DNA of 64,000 bases. Source: Treponema sp. GTDB lineage: Bacteria > Spirochaetota > Spirochaetia > Treponematales > Treponemataceae. A program made the position numbers and the translations under genes. The notes under the pieces were generated by a model, which ran no database searches, was not told the origin of the DNA, and saw only the letters and a program-made list of their open reading frames with translations. This document shows positions 15,831-25,714 of this stretch, in pieces. Where the stretch lies: contig JAGCTZ010000057.1 in assembly GCA_017963165.1 (NCBI GenBank), positions 1-64,000 on the forward strand. Direction: 5' to 3'. The number at the start of each line of letters is the position of its first letter. The stretch's first letter is position 1.

Positions 15831-15975
15831 TTCTTTTTTATTAGAATCAATTGAATTACATATAATGTTAATTATTATTAAGTAGTATTATGCATCCTAT
15901 AAAACAAGGAATTCCACAATTTTTAAAAAAGCTACAGCCTCGTTCCAAAACCATAAATTGTTCTCCTCCCTATTT

Positions 15976-16584
15976 TTAAATTACAATATGAGACACATCT
16001 AAACTCGATTCCCGACCTAACCAAAAACCTCCAGCAACAACAACGCTAATCAAAACTATTGAAAATGTAATTACCGTTAGAATTCCAAGTTCATATAATC
16101 TTTGTATATTAAATAACACAAATATTATTGACCAAACAATTGCGACACTCCCAGCAAACCACTGCGTAAGTTTCTGTGATGAAAAAGGTTTCAGCTCAAA
16201 ACATTTTTCATTCCCAGCTTTTATGAATAAATTGTAAACATACATCTTTTTATATTTGAATTCAGTATCCGAAATTGCCAAAATATCATCAATAAAATAC
16301 TTTTCATGTTTCTTTACAACTTTTATCCATGAAATAAGCCATCTGTAAAAACCTCTTGCAGAAAATAACCAGAACCACGAAGATATACAACCTAAAACAC
16401 AAATGCATAACTGAAAGATTATTAATTCTTCTTTTGATTCCTTTATTATGTTATACAAACCCACAAACAAAGCGCCGTTAAAGATGGCATACATATTCAT
16501 CCAGTGATTATAATGATCCCAGTGTTTTTGATAACCTTCTATAGCGATTTTATAAAGTTCTAATTCTGATTTCTTTTTCTCCAT
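15976..16584 (-). CDS. Four-helix membrane protein of unknown function
   Basis: The product is 202 aa. Hydrophobic helices are visible around residues 30-48, 55-75, 138-158 and 165-188, with a charged cytoplasmic loop (KVVKKHEKYFIDD). The N-terminus is MEKKKSELELYKIAIEGYQ. No family was recognised. AAAGGA precedes the ATG. It lies between the giant LRR lipoprotein gene and the small LRR gene on the same strand. Confidence 0.65.
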   Translation of the reverse strand: MEKKKSELELYKIAIEGYQKHWDHYNHWMNMYAIFNGALFVGLYNIIKESKEELIIFQLCICVLGCISSWFWLFSARGFYRWLISWIKVVKKHEKYFIDDILAISDTEFKYKKMYVYNLFIKAGNEKCFELKPFSSQKLTQWFAGSVAIVWSIIFVLFNIQRLYELGILTVITFSIVLISVVVAGGFWLGRESSLDVSHIVI

Positions 16585-16640
16585 AAAAATCCTTTGTAAT
16601 AAAACTCTGATAAACTCTCCCCATCAGTTTTTCTTACACT

Positions 16641-19600
16641 TTACTGTTTAGTCCAATATGAGCCAGAGATAGTAGAAAGTAATATATTCACATAATTGTC
16701 AGTCATTTTTTTACCAGAACCAGATAACACCCATGTTCCACTCATACCATTAATCGTTGACAGACTACTACAAAGACTAAATGCAGAACCTGAAATCTTT
16801 GTTACATTAGAGGTAATTGTAACTGTTTGGAGTTTTGAACAACTTCCGAAGCACGAGGAAGATATTTGAGTAATTAAACGAGGTATAGATATATTTTCCA
16901 GTGAAGAGCATTTATAGAACGCATAATCTCCTATACTGATCACATCATCAGGAATTTCGATTTCTTCCAAAGCGATACATTCAGCAAAAGCATAATCACC
17001 GATACTTATCACGCTAGAAGGAATCTCGATTTCTTCCAATACAGTGCAATTAGCAAAGGCGTAATTGCCAATGCTTGTAACATCTAAAGGAATCTGAATT
17101 ACTTCAAGTGATGAACAACCATCAAAAGTATTTTCGTTAATTACCTCAATACTATTCGGCAACGTAATCTCTTCTGCAGAAGAACAACCATAAAATGCAT
17201 ATTCCCCAATTGTTGCAACAGAACTTGGAACAGAAATTTCTTCCAAAGAACTACAATTGTAGAATGCATATTTTCCTATAGAAAGAACTGTGTCTGGAAT
17301 TGTAATTGACTTTAATGATGAACAGTTTGCAAAAACATAATCACTGATAGCTGTTGATGCAGAAGAAAGTACAACACAATAATCAGAACAGCCACTGAAA
17401 AACCTGTTCTTAAATGATTGCGATGTAGGCGCAAAACCCGTCAAAAGCCCATTCTTGATTGTGATTTCTATATTGGAAATTTCGTTAAATACACATTCCC
17501 CAATCGTTGTAACAGAATCTGGAATAACAATATGAGAAAGTTTTACACATTTTTCAAATGCATATTTACCGATTGTCTGCAACGTATTAGACAAAGTTAG
17601 ATTTATCAAATTAGAACAGGCAGATAAAACATAAGTTCCAATGCTTGTAACTGAATTTGGTAAAGAAATAACTGAAAATCCAGTACACCTTGCAAATGCA
17701 TAATTTCCTATTGTAGTTAGTCCACTTGGTAAAGACAGAGTTGTTAATCCTGTACAGTTATAGAAACAATAGTTACCAATCTCGGTCAAATTAGAAGGGA
17801 ATGTAATAGTCTTTAATTCTGTACAATTATAGAAGCAGTATGCAGCAAGAGTTGTTGTTCCGCCAACGACTGCAATTGTGTAGTTTTTGCATCCTGCAAG
17901 AAGAGTGTTTTCTTTGCTTGTAGCGTCTGCTGCCGGAGCAATAGAATTAAGGAGTGTATTGTTAATTGTTATGGCAATGTTTTTGCATCCCTTGAAAACA
18001 TAACTTCCTATTGTTGTTACATTATCTGGAATAACAAGGCTTGTAAGTTTTCCACAGTTTTCAAAGGCGTTATTGTCTATGGAAACTACAGTTTCTGGAA
18101 TTACAAGTGTTGAAAGTTCTGTACAACCTGCAAATACATTTTTACCAATATTTTCTAATGTATCAGAAAGTGTTAATGTGGCAAGTTTTTTACAATCTGC
18201 AAATGCATTGTTTGAAATAACTACAACATTATTACTCATTGTTACAGAAGTAAGTTTTAAACAACCAGAGAAACAATTTGCATTAATAGTTGTAACAGCC
18301 TCGCCCAACTCTACGCTTTCCAATTCTGAACAATCAGTAAATGCGCGTTCACCCAAAGATATTACACTATCAGGCACATCAGCAGAAGCAAGAGAAGAAC
18401 AATCTTCAAATGCACCATAACCAATTGTCTTTACACCAGATCCAAGATCCAAAGTTGTTAATGCATCACAGCCAGAGAAAGCTTGTTTTCCAATAGTCTG
18501 AACAGAATTTGGAATTACAATAGAGGACATAATTGTATTATTCATAAAAGCAGAATCTGCAATTGAAGTTAATGAAGAAGGAAGTGTTATTCCAGAAAGA
18601 TTTGTGCAATTAGCAAATGTCCGCTCTGGAATTGTTGTAAGACCTGTACATTCAGACAAATCTAAGTTTACTTTTACACCTGTTGAATCAAGAGCTGTTC
18701 GTATATAACTCATTGACGGATTCGTGTCTGTGATTTTTACAGTGACAGTACCATTATTACATCCATTAAGGGCTGAATAGAATTCAGAAGTAGTACCAGT
18801 TAGTTCTGTAATCCATTTTGCATAATAAGTTTTATTTCCATCTGTTCCTAATGGTATTTCATTTATTCTTTGACCTGTAAGTCCGTCGTTGTCAAACCAT
18901 CCAGCAAATACGGAACCGCTCTTAGACAATGTAACTGGTAATGTAATTGTTGTATAGTTTGTATAAGAAAGAGGGATATAAATATCATCATCCCAGGTTC
19001 CTCCGTTTAATTCATAAGTAATAGAATAAACTGTATTTAATTTTTCGATTTCCTCTGCTCCTGTAGTAGCACAACCAGGTGCAACACGAACTATTACACC
19101 ATAAGTATTTATGTATATTGAATCAGAAGCATTTTGATACAAATAAAAACGAAGAATATATGAACCTTTTGGAACAGAAGTTTTATTGTATGTAACTGTG
19201 GATTTTCCATTAGCTGTAGTTGCTGTAAGATTTTGAGCAGCATAACCAGTTACTGCGTTTCCTGATAGATCAAAAAGACCTGCTGTAACTTTTGCAATAC
19301 CATTTGCAGGATAACTAAATCTAACATTCAAACTACCGTTTCCTGTGGGAGCCTCTCCAAGGGTAAAAGACAAACTGTTATTACCATAGTTTATTGATTT
19401 TGAAATAGTTGAAGTAAGAACTATCGTATCGTCTTTGGATGCTTCCAATGTAAAATACCAATTACCGGTAGTCAGTTCAATTCTTGTCATACTCTGTAAA
19501 GCTGTATAACTTGTCCAAGAACCAAGTTGCGTCATAGCACTTTCAGATGCTTTTCTGCCTTTCAAAACAAACGAAAGTTCATCTCGAGTAAGTGCAGTTG

Positions 19601-19751
19601 GCAGAACTGTTCTTGCAGATTCATCTGAGATACCGACCGTAATAAAAGCACGGTCTTCATAATCCGAAGCAACATTGTCATTATTACATCCAATAAAAAA
19701 AGCCATAAACAACAATGTTCCAGCAACAATCATTAAGTTTTTGATTTTCAT
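16641..19751 (-). CDS. Large BspA-like LRR lipoprotein with InlB-type repeat
   Basis: The product is 1036 aa. The lipoprotein signal ends in the lipobox FIGC (Cys at about residue 22). Residues 30-235 form an N-terminal domain shared with the 787-aa neighbour (SARTVLP, GNWYFTLEA, GNNSLSFTL, GNGSL motifs). Residues 240-315 are a Listeria-Bacteroides/InlB B-repeat (YELNGGTW ... FAGWFDNDG ... YYAKW). The rest is over 25 BspA-type LRR units such as LTSIADSAFMNN, with FANCTxL and FYNCSSL consensus. It should be surface-exposed and adhesive. GGAG precedes the ATG; it follows the 787-aa gene by 25 nt. Confidence 0.9.
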   Translation of the reverse strand: MKIKNLMIVAGTLLFMAFFIGCNNDNVASDYEDRAFITVGISDESARTVLPTALTRDELSFVLKGRKASESAMTQLGSWTSYTALQSMTRIELTTGNWYFTLEASKDDTIVLTSTISKSINYGNNSLSFTLGEAPTGNGSLNVRFSYPANGIAKVTAGLFDLSGNAVTGYAAQNLTATTANGKSTVTYNKTSVPKGSYILRFYLYQNASDSIYINTYGVIVRVAPGCATTGAEEIEKLNTVYSITYELNGGTWDDDIYIPLSYTNYTTITLPVTLSKSGSVFAGWFDNDGLTGQRINEIPLGTDGNKTYYAKWITELTGTTSEFYSALNGCNNGTVTVKITDTNPSMSYIRTALDSTGVKVNLDLSECTGLTTIPERTFANCTNLSGITLPSSLTSIADSAFMNNTIMSSIVIPNSVQTIGKQAFSGCDALTTLDLGSGVKTIGYGAFEDCSSLASADVPDSVISLGERAFTDCSELESVELGEAVTTINANCFSGCLKLTSVTMSNNVVVISNNAFADCKKLATLTLSDTLENIGKNVFAGCTELSTLVIPETVVSIDNNAFENCGKLTSLVIPDNVTTIGSYVFKGCKNIAITINNTLLNSIAPAADATSKENTLLAGCKNYTIAVVGGTTTLAAYCFYNCTELKTITFPSNLTEIGNYCFYNCTGLTTLSLPSGLTTIGNYAFARCTGFSVISLPNSVTSIGTYVLSACSNLINLTLSNTLQTIGKYAFEKCVKLSHIVIPDSVTTIGECVFNEISNIEITIKNGLLTGFAPTSQSFKNRFFSGCSDYCVVLSSASTAISDYVFANCSSLKSITIPDTVLSIGKYAFYNCSSLEEISVPSSVATIGEYAFYGCSSAEEITLPNSIEVINENTFDGCSSLEVIQIPLDVTSIGNYAFANCTVLEEIEIPSSVISIGDYAFAECIALEEIEIPDDVISIGDYAFYKCSSLENISIPRLITQISSSCFGSCSKLQTVTITSNVTKISGSAFSLCSSLSTINGMSGTWVLSGSGKKMTDNYVNILLSTISGSYWTKQ

Positions 19752-19776
19752 ATAATTCTCCTTCTTCTATAAATTA

Positions 19777-22140
19777 CTAATAAATTACTATTTCTGATGT
19801 AGCGGAATACACATTTCCTGATTCTGACTCAACAACCAGCATAAGAGAATGATTTCCTCTACTAAGATTACCAATGCTAAATCTCTTTCCTTCTTGTGAA
19901 GTTTTTACATCATCAACCCACCAGGCATAAGTTACAAAACCAGTTTTTGCATAGAAAAGAGAATCTTCATAAATCAACAAATCTTTAACTTCCTGATATT
20001 TTGGAAGAACCACATAGATGACAGTATTTGCACAATTTGTATCTGTATAAGTACCAGAAATTGTAAAGATTTTTGATGCAGAATATGTATTACCAGACGA
20101 ATCTTTTACAACAAGCATTACTGTATGATTGCCAATTGGATAATCAGATTCTTTGAATATGAATGATTTACTTGTTTCATTTGTTTTTGTACCATCTATC
20201 CACCATGAATACGTTGTGTATCCATTTTTGGCATTAAATTTTTGATTTTCACTTTCGTAGGTTATTAAATCAGTGATATCAACATAATCATTAAAACTTA
20301 TATAAATCTTTGTTGTGTCGCTATTATCATCCAACTGTAAGTTTTCTGTTGAAACATAAAAATTCTTTGTAGTTGAATAATAATTTCCACCCGAATTTTG
20401 GACTACAATTATAAGAGAATGATTACCCTTGCTAATTTTGTCGGTAATTTCATAATAACTTTTTGTTTCGTTTTGCTTTATACCATCAATCCACCAGGCA
20501 TAATTCGAATATCCTTTTTTTGCTATAAAACGCTTTAAACTTTCGTCATACAACAACAAATCATTGATATCTTGATAATCCGACACCTTTATAATTACCT
20601 TGGTATTTATTCCTTCATCCAATTTAAGATTTTCTTTCGTAATAGAAACAGTTTTGGTTTCAGAAAAATAATTGTTTTGATTATCTTTTACAATAACAGT
20701 TACAGTATGATGACCAGAGGTAAGATTTTCTGGTAAAGCAAGAGCTGCTGCATTCACTGTTTGTTTTATATCATCAATCCACCATGTGTACATAGTGAAT
20801 CCAGAACTTGCAGTAAACGAAGTTTCATCAAATGATAATAGATTGGAAACTTCCGTTATATTTTCTATTGCAAATTTTATAAACGACAAAGAACTATCAC
20901 AAATAACAAACTCAGATGACGCGGAATATTTTTTCCCAGAATAATCCTGTACCACAAGCATAAGGTTATGATTACCTGGTAATTGTTTCGATGAATCAAT
21001 TGTAAAATATCGTGTTTGATTATTCAGTTTTTCTTCATCTAACCACCATTCATAAGTTGAAAATCCATTTTTTGCTGTAAAAATGTTTGTGCTGTATGAA
21101 TAAGACAATAAATCTGATATGTCCTGTTCCATAGTTGGAACTGTCACATAAATACCTTCCAGACTATTTGGTAAAACCGTTATTTCAATAGAATCTGTAT
21201 ACTCTCCATAAGCAATAGTAACAAGTCTGTCTGTTTGAGCAAGAATACCTCCATCTTCTATTGAAGTTGTATAGTTCGTTATTTTCTCTTTTCTTCCATC
21301 TTTATAACAAGCATTAACTTCCAAACCTTCAAGAGAAAGATTTTGATCAACATAATAAATTGTCGTATTTGGCTTTGTCGCAATTTCTATATGATCAAGC
21401 GGAATTGAAACCTCATACAAGCTTTCCAATAAATCAATTTCTTCAATTCCAGCACTCGTAAAGCATGGTTCAATGCGAGCAAAAGTATTATAAACTGAAG
21501 AATAATTAACATCAGTTTCATTTTTATAAAGGAAAAAACGAATTAGATAATAGCCTTTTGGAATGTCTTCAATTGATAAATAACCTTGTTTTTCCCCCTT
21601 TATGGAATCATACTCTGAGAGTAGAATTGTCTTTCCAAATTCTTCCATTGGTAAACCATCATCTTTAAGAATCACTGCTTCAATCTTTTGTGCTGTATTT
21701 TCAGAAACATACAATTCTATAAACAAATTACCATTGCCATATGATGATTCTGTTAAGGTAAATGAAACAGAGTTTTCCCCAAATTGAATGTTTGTATAGA
21801 CAACTCCAGTTAATGCTATTTCAGAATTTTTTAATGCATGAAGTTCTAAAATCCATTCCCCAGGTTTAATGTTAACCTTTGAAGAAACCATACTTTCATA
21901 AGTTATCCAATGTTGCATTAAACTTTGTTCGCCATTTGAATCAGTACCATATAATTCATATTCAAAATCTGTATAATTATATTTTTCTGGCAAAATAGTT
22001 CTTGATGACAAACCTTGTAACGTAATTGTTATGAAAGAATCTGATGTTTTTTCTTCCATCATTTTAAATGATGTTTGCGAACAAGAAAAAATCAGAAAAC
22101 CTAGCAATATAATAGAAAAAAGAGGATTCTTTCTTTTCAT
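19777..22140 (-). CDS. Lipoprotein with five WW-x-D repeat modules
   Basis: The product is 787 aa. The signal peptide ends with lipobox IFSC (Cys at 20). Residues 30-245 are the same N-terminal domain as in the 1036-aa protein (SSRTILP, GEWILELHA, GENSVSFTL, GNGNL). Residues 250-325 are a Big_3-like Ig domain (YYVDQNLSLEGLEVNACYKDG). Then come five units of about 90 residues, each with a WW-(I/L/V)-D core (YEWWLDEEK, YTWWIDDIK, YAWWIDGIK, YSWWIDGTK, YAWWVDDVK) and a GNHxLMLVV ... YSA end. Function is unknown; a surface binding protein is likely. It starts 2 nt after its upstream neighbour and its RBS lies in that gene's 3' end. Confidence 0.85.
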   Translation of the reverse strand: MKRKNPLFSIILLGFLIFSCSQTSFKMMEEKTSDSFITITLQGLSSRTILPEKYNYTDFEYELYGTDSNGEQSLMQHWITYESMVSSKVNIKPGEWILELHALKNSEIALTGVVYTNIQFGENSVSFTLTESSYGNGNLFIELYVSENTAQKIEAVILKDDGLPMEEFGKTILLSEYDSIKGEKQGYLSIEDIPKGYYLIRFFLYKNETDVNYSSVYNTFARIEPCFTSAGIEEIDLLESLYEVSIPLDHIEIATKPNTTIYYVDQNLSLEGLEVNACYKDGRKEKITNYTTSIEDGGILAQTDRLVTIAYGEYTDSIEITVLPNSLEGIYVTVPTMEQDISDLLSYSYSTNIFTAKNGFSTYEWWLDEEKLNNQTRYFTIDSSKQLPGNHNLMLVVQDYSGKKYSASSEFVICDSSLSFIKFAIENITEVSNLLSFDETSFTASSGFTMYTWWIDDIKQTVNAAALALPENLTSGHHTVTVIVKDNQNNYFSETKTVSITKENLKLDEGINTKVIIKVSDYQDINDLLLYDESLKRFIAKKGYSNYAWWIDGIKQNETKSYYEITDKISKGNHSLIIVVQNSGGNYYSTTKNFYVSTENLQLDDNSDTTKIYISFNDYVDITDLITYESENQKFNAKNGYTTYSWWIDGTKTNETSKSFIFKESDYPIGNHTVMLVVKDSSGNTYSASKIFTISGTYTDTNCANTVIYVVLPKYQEVKDLLIYEDSLFYAKTGFVTYAWWVDDVKTSQEGKRFSIGNLSRGNHSLMLVVESESGNVYSATSEIVIY

Positions 22141-22142
22141 CT

Positions 22143-23015
22143 TTATATCCCTTCTCTCAAAATATTTATGACAGCTGTTGCAGAATATTGTTCACCAGCA
22201 GAATTTTTTACAACAATCATTATTGAATGATAACCAAAAGAAAGATTTGATGTATTTAAAGTATAAGTTGCAGTTTGATTTAAAAGTTTTTCCGAATCCA
22301 ACCACCATGTATATGATTCAAAACCTGTTTTTGCTGTAAATGTTTTATTTGTGTCTTCGTATAACAACAAATTTTCAATATCAAAATGCTCTGGTAAAGT
22401 TACTTGAATCACGCTAACTTGATTTGGCAGTACTTCTATTTCAAAAGTTGTAGAAAAATCCTTATACAAAACTTCTATTATATATGTTTTTGCATTTTCA
22501 AGAATTGTCCCATCTTCTAAAGAAATCGTATAGTCCTCAATTTCTTCTTCATGTTCGTCAGAATATAGAGTACTTACTTTCAAACCTCTATAATTAACAG
22601 ATTCACCAACATGATAAACTGTCTTTTCGGGTAAAAATGCGATTTTTATTCCTGTTATAACAGGTAATATACTAATACTAAAAGTCTGTGAGAATTTTTT
22701 ATACTGTACTTCTATTGTATATTCCTGAATGTTTTCAAAGACTGTCCCTTCTTCCAATGTAATAACATAATCTGTAATTTCTTTTTCATGTTCATCAGAA
22801 TATAACGCAATTACTTTCAAACCTGTATAATCAACAGATTCACCAACATGATAAACTGTCTTTTCTGGCAAAGAAGCGATTTTTATTCCTATAATAACAG
22901 TTTTCTTTTCTGGAGAAACTTTTATTTTGCAAGAAGAAAACAAAAGAAGAAATATAAGGGAAATAAATAAAGCTTGTTTATGTTTTTTCAAACGTTCTAT
23001 ATTAAAACACTTCAT
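22143..23015 (-). CDS. Lipoprotein with two Ig-like domains and one WW-x-D module
   Basis: The product is 290 aa. An N-terminal signal ends in lipobox FSSC (Cys at about 29). Two near-identical tandem Ig-like group 3 domains follow, each starting IKIAxLPEKTVYHVGESV and continuing GLKV..LYSDEHE. The C-terminal 90 residues are one WW-x-D module (YTWWLDSEKLLNQ ... YHSIMIVVKNSAG). It is the first gene of the surface-protein operon, with a GGAGG RBS, and TATAAT is present upstream on the minus strand near 23084-23089. Confidence 0.85.
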   Translation of the reverse strand: MKCFNIERLKKHKQALFISLIFLLLFSSCKIKVSPEKKTVIIGIKIASLPEKTVYHVGESVDYTGLKVIALYSDEHEKEITDYVITLEEGTVFENIQEYTIEVQYKKFSQTFSISILPVITGIKIAFLPEKTVYHVGESVNYRGLKVSTLYSDEHEEEIEDYTISLEDGTILENAKTYIIEVLYKDFSTTFEIEVLPNQVSVIQVTLPEHFDIENLLLYEDTNKTFTAKTGFESYTWWLDSEKLLNQTATYTLNTSNLSFGYHSIMIVVKNSAGEQYSATAVINILREGI

Positions 23016-23150
23016 ATCAAACAGTCTTTTCCTCCAAAAAAGGTAATAAACACTAAGTCGCTACGCTTTTTCGAGTATTTATTATACAATCATACTTTTA
23101 AAAAAGCAAATTAAACAATTTTTCTACTCTAAAAAGTGTATCATTAGAAA

Positions 23151-23468
23151 ATGGATTTCAGAGAAAGACTTAGAGATGAAATGGAATATCAAGGAGTGTC
23201 TGCGAAGACTTTGGCTGATAGTACAGGTATAAGCAAACGAACTATTGATAATTATCTGAAATTAAATCCTCAGGAACCTGGTGTATACAACGCACAGAAA
23301 ATTGCAAAGGCTCTAAAGGTTTCAGTCGAATATCTTGTTACAGGGAAAGAATATAAAAGTTCTGTTGCACTTACAGGAGAAAAACTTGATTTTCTGAACT
23401 CTTTCCAAAAACTTGATGTCGATGAGCGATTACTTATTCTAAATCTTATGAAAAAATTGGAAAAATAG
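23151..23468 (+). CDS. XRE-family helix-turn-helix regulator
   Basis: The product is 105 aa with an N-terminal helix-turn-helix (AKTLADSTGISKRTIDNYL, then KIAKALKVSVEYLVTG), typical of phage-repressor-like regulators, and a short C-terminal tail. It is divergent from the surface-lipoprotein operon across 135 bp, so it may regulate it. A TATCAT -10 box (23139-23144) ends 6 nt before the ATG and no RBS is seen, suggesting leaderless translation. Confidence 0.85.
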   Translation: MDFRERLRDEMEYQGVSAKTLADSTGISKRTIDNYLKLNPQEPGVYNAQKIAKALKVSVEYLVTGKEYKSSVALTGEKLDFLNSFQKLDVDERLLILNLMKKLEK

Positions 23469-23562
23469 TTTACACCTTTTTAATGATATTTTTTTACTTG
23501 CCGAATTTCATATTTTTTATTATGTTTAAAGTAATACAATGATTATTAAGGAGATAAAATAA

Positions 23563-23835
23563 ATGAAAATCAAACCATTAGCTGATCGTGTACTTGTAAA
23601 AAATGATAAAGCAGAAACAAAAACTGCCGGCGGACTTATTATTCCGGAGGCTGCTCAGGAAAAAACTCAGACTGCTGTTGTTGTTGAAGTTGGACCTGGA
23701 ACCGATGAAGTAAAAATCACACTCAAAAAAGGCGACCGCATCATGTACGACAAATACGCAGGCACCCCTATAAAAATTGATGGCGAAGACCATTTAATCT
23801 TGAAGATGGCAGATATTATTGCTGTTGTCGAATAA
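23563..23835 (+). CDS. groES: Co-chaperonin GroES
   Basis: The product is 90 aa with the full GroES pattern: MKIKPLADRVLVKNDKAET, the mobile loop around KTAGGLIIPEAAQEK, and GDRIMYDKYAGTPIKIDGE. It caps the GroEL folding chamber. AAGGAG precedes the ATG. No groEL is adjacent: the upstream gene is an XRE regulator and the downstream gene is convergent with a 1-nt gap. Separate groES and groEL loci are, as I recall, usual in treponemes. No CIRCE operator was recognised upstream. Confidence 0.95.
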   Translation: MKIKPLADRVLVKNDKAETKTAGGLIIPEAAQEKTQTAVVVEVGPGTDEVKITLKKGDRIMYDKYAGTPIKIDGEDHLILKMADIIAVVE

Positions 23836-23836
23836 G

Positions 23837-25714
23837 TTATTGTGAAATCTTTTCTTTAAGAAGAGATGCCCTTGCGTTATCAGGATAAAGCAAAATTGCA
23901 TATTCTGCAGAACGCAGGGCATTTTTTTTGTCTCCGCCTGCAGCATAAATATTTGCAATTCTATAGAAAATCTCGGAACGAAGATAATTTCGGCTTTCAC
24001 GTCCTGCTGCTTTTCCATACAAATCAAGAGCTTTGTCTTTTTTACCGGTAGAAAAATAAATATCGGCAAGATTCATACAGGAAACTGTAGATACAACCGG
24101 TGAAACAATTCCTTTATACATAATTCCGCCGCTTTCATAAACACAATATTCGTAAATACGCACGGCTTCATCAAATTTCTTTTGATCTGTTGCAAACCAC
24201 GCTGCAAGTTCGGCAGTACGAACATCCAGGGAAGACAGATTCTTTTCTATCTGCATCCAGAAATCCTGTTTTTCATCAAGCTTTAAGGCATTTGAAATAT
24301 ATTTTACAAACAGCATTTCTGCATCATCTTTTTGATTTGTTTTTAAAAGGAAGCTCAACACATACTGCACAAGCAGAGCCTGATATTTTTCCTGCTCGGT
24401 ATAATTCTTTTCCATTTCGAGCCACAAATCGACAGTTTTATCCTTTACAGTAAAGGAATTGTCCATTTTGTATTTTAAATCAAGTCGCGTAATAGAAAGA
24501 TACGGGTCTTTGGTACGTTCCATTGCCTTTTCGAGTCTGTAGAGTGCATCACTAAGCGGAATTTTTCGCCTGTTATCATATTTTTCCATAGAAACAGAAG
24601 AAATACCATTTTCACGCAGATTCTGTATTTCAAACGACTCTTCCCGCTCAAGATTTGAGTTATATGCAAAATCGGAATAAAGAATAAGTGCTGCAACATT
24701 ATCAGGCCAGCGGTTTACAGCATAGAATAAAAGGTCGGCACAAGAATCATCTTCATATTGATTGCGGGCATAAATGGCACTGTTTACAACAACCACAGAA
24801 AGAAGCTCATCATCTTCGGGACTAAGCTTTTCCAGATTATCAAGCTTACAGACAAGCTCCTGGCGTTTTGCTTCTGACTGTTCAATTTCGGAAACAGCCA
24901 TATATGCATCAGATTCAAGGGCAATCTGTTTTACCTCTGTAACCTTAAACAGTTTTCGGTTCACAGTATCCGGATAATCAGAAAGGAAGCTTTTAGAAGC
25001 CTCAAGAGCATCAATAGATTCGTAATATTTTCCTGAATCAAAAAGAACAAGTGCCCAGAAATAAGCATCATCTGCATCGGAATAAGAAGCAGGAAGAAGC
25101 GCTGCAGCATTTTCGAACAGGCCATCCTTTAGATTGAAAACGGCACAATTCCTGAGCCAGAGTGGATTAAGACTGCCGCGATAGGCATCAAGATAAATTG
25201 AATAATATTTTGAATCCTTAAAGAATTCGTAACCAGAACTGCCAAGACTTTCGCGCTTAGCAACTCTTAAAACTGCTTCCGAATAAATAGAACCATATTT
25301 AGTTCCCTTAAGCTCTTCGGACATTTTTTTTGCTTCATCAATACGGTTATGACGCAACAGATATGTAGAATAAACAGCTATAAGCTCATGATTGTGACTG
25401 TTCTTTTTAAGTGCTTTTTTGATGATTTTTTCGGCACGTTTATCTTCGCCAATTCTGATATAACGCTTATAAACACCAATGTACGACCAGGAATCATACA
25501 CTTCTTTTTCGATTTTTTTAAGTTCCTTAACTGCATCAGAAAATTGATTATCGGCAATAAGGATATCGCACATTTCAAAATGGGTTGTTAACGACTTTTG
25601 CTCTGCCTTTAATTTACACGAAGCACATAAAAGCAGAGCAATTATTGTAAGAATTGTAAAAATGCAAAATGTCTGTTTTCTAAATTTCTTTTCCAATCTT
25701 ATCAAGTACTGCAT
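23837..25714 (-). CDS. TPR-repeat lipoprotein
   Basis: The product is 625 aa from the ATG at 25714. The N-terminus has a membrane/signal segment with lipobox CASC (FCIFTILTIIALLLCASC). The body is built of TPR-like helical repeats; the clearest are C-terminal (MNLADIYFSTGKKDKALDLY, FYRIANIYAAGGDKKNALRS). It probably acts as a periplasmic scaffold anchored in the envelope. It overlaps the 3' end of nusB. An alternative TTG start at 25696 gives a cleaner signal peptide; neither start has a clear RBS, so translational coupling to nusB is likely. Confidence 0.75.
   Translation of the reverse strand: MQYLIRLEKKFRKQTFCIFTILTIIALLLCASCKLKAEQKSLTTHFEMCDILIADNQFSDAVKELKKIEKEVYDSWSYIGVYKRYIRIGEDKRAEKIIKKALKKNSHNHELIAVYSTYLLRHNRIDEAKKMSEELKGTKYGSIYSEAVLRVAKRESLGSSGYEFFKDSKYYSIYLDAYRGSLNPLWLRNCAVFNLKDGLFENAAALLPASYSDADDAYFWALVLFDSGKYYESIDALEASKSFLSDYPDTVNRKLFKVTEVKQIALESDAYMAVSEIEQSEAKRQELVCKLDNLEKLSPEDDELLSVVVVNSAIYARNQYEDDSCADLLFYAVNRWPDNVAALILYSDFAYNSNLEREESFEIQNLRENGISSVSMEKYDNRRKIPLSDALYRLEKAMERTKDPYLSITRLDLKYKMDNSFTVKDKTVDLWLEMEKNYTEQEKYQALLVQYVLSFLLKTNQKDDAEMLFVKYISNALKLDEKQDFWMQIEKNLSSLDVRTAELAAWFATDQKKFDEAVRIYEYCVYESGGIMYKGIVSPVVSTVSCMNLADIYFSTGKKDKALDLYGKAAGRESRNYLRSEIFYRIANIYAAGGDKKNALRSAEYAILLYPDNARASLLKEKISQ

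Noticed and set aside
23476..23562. Searched for a CIRCE heat-shock operator before groES
   Set aside because: No TTAGCACTC-N9-GAGTGCTAA-like inverted repeat could be seen.
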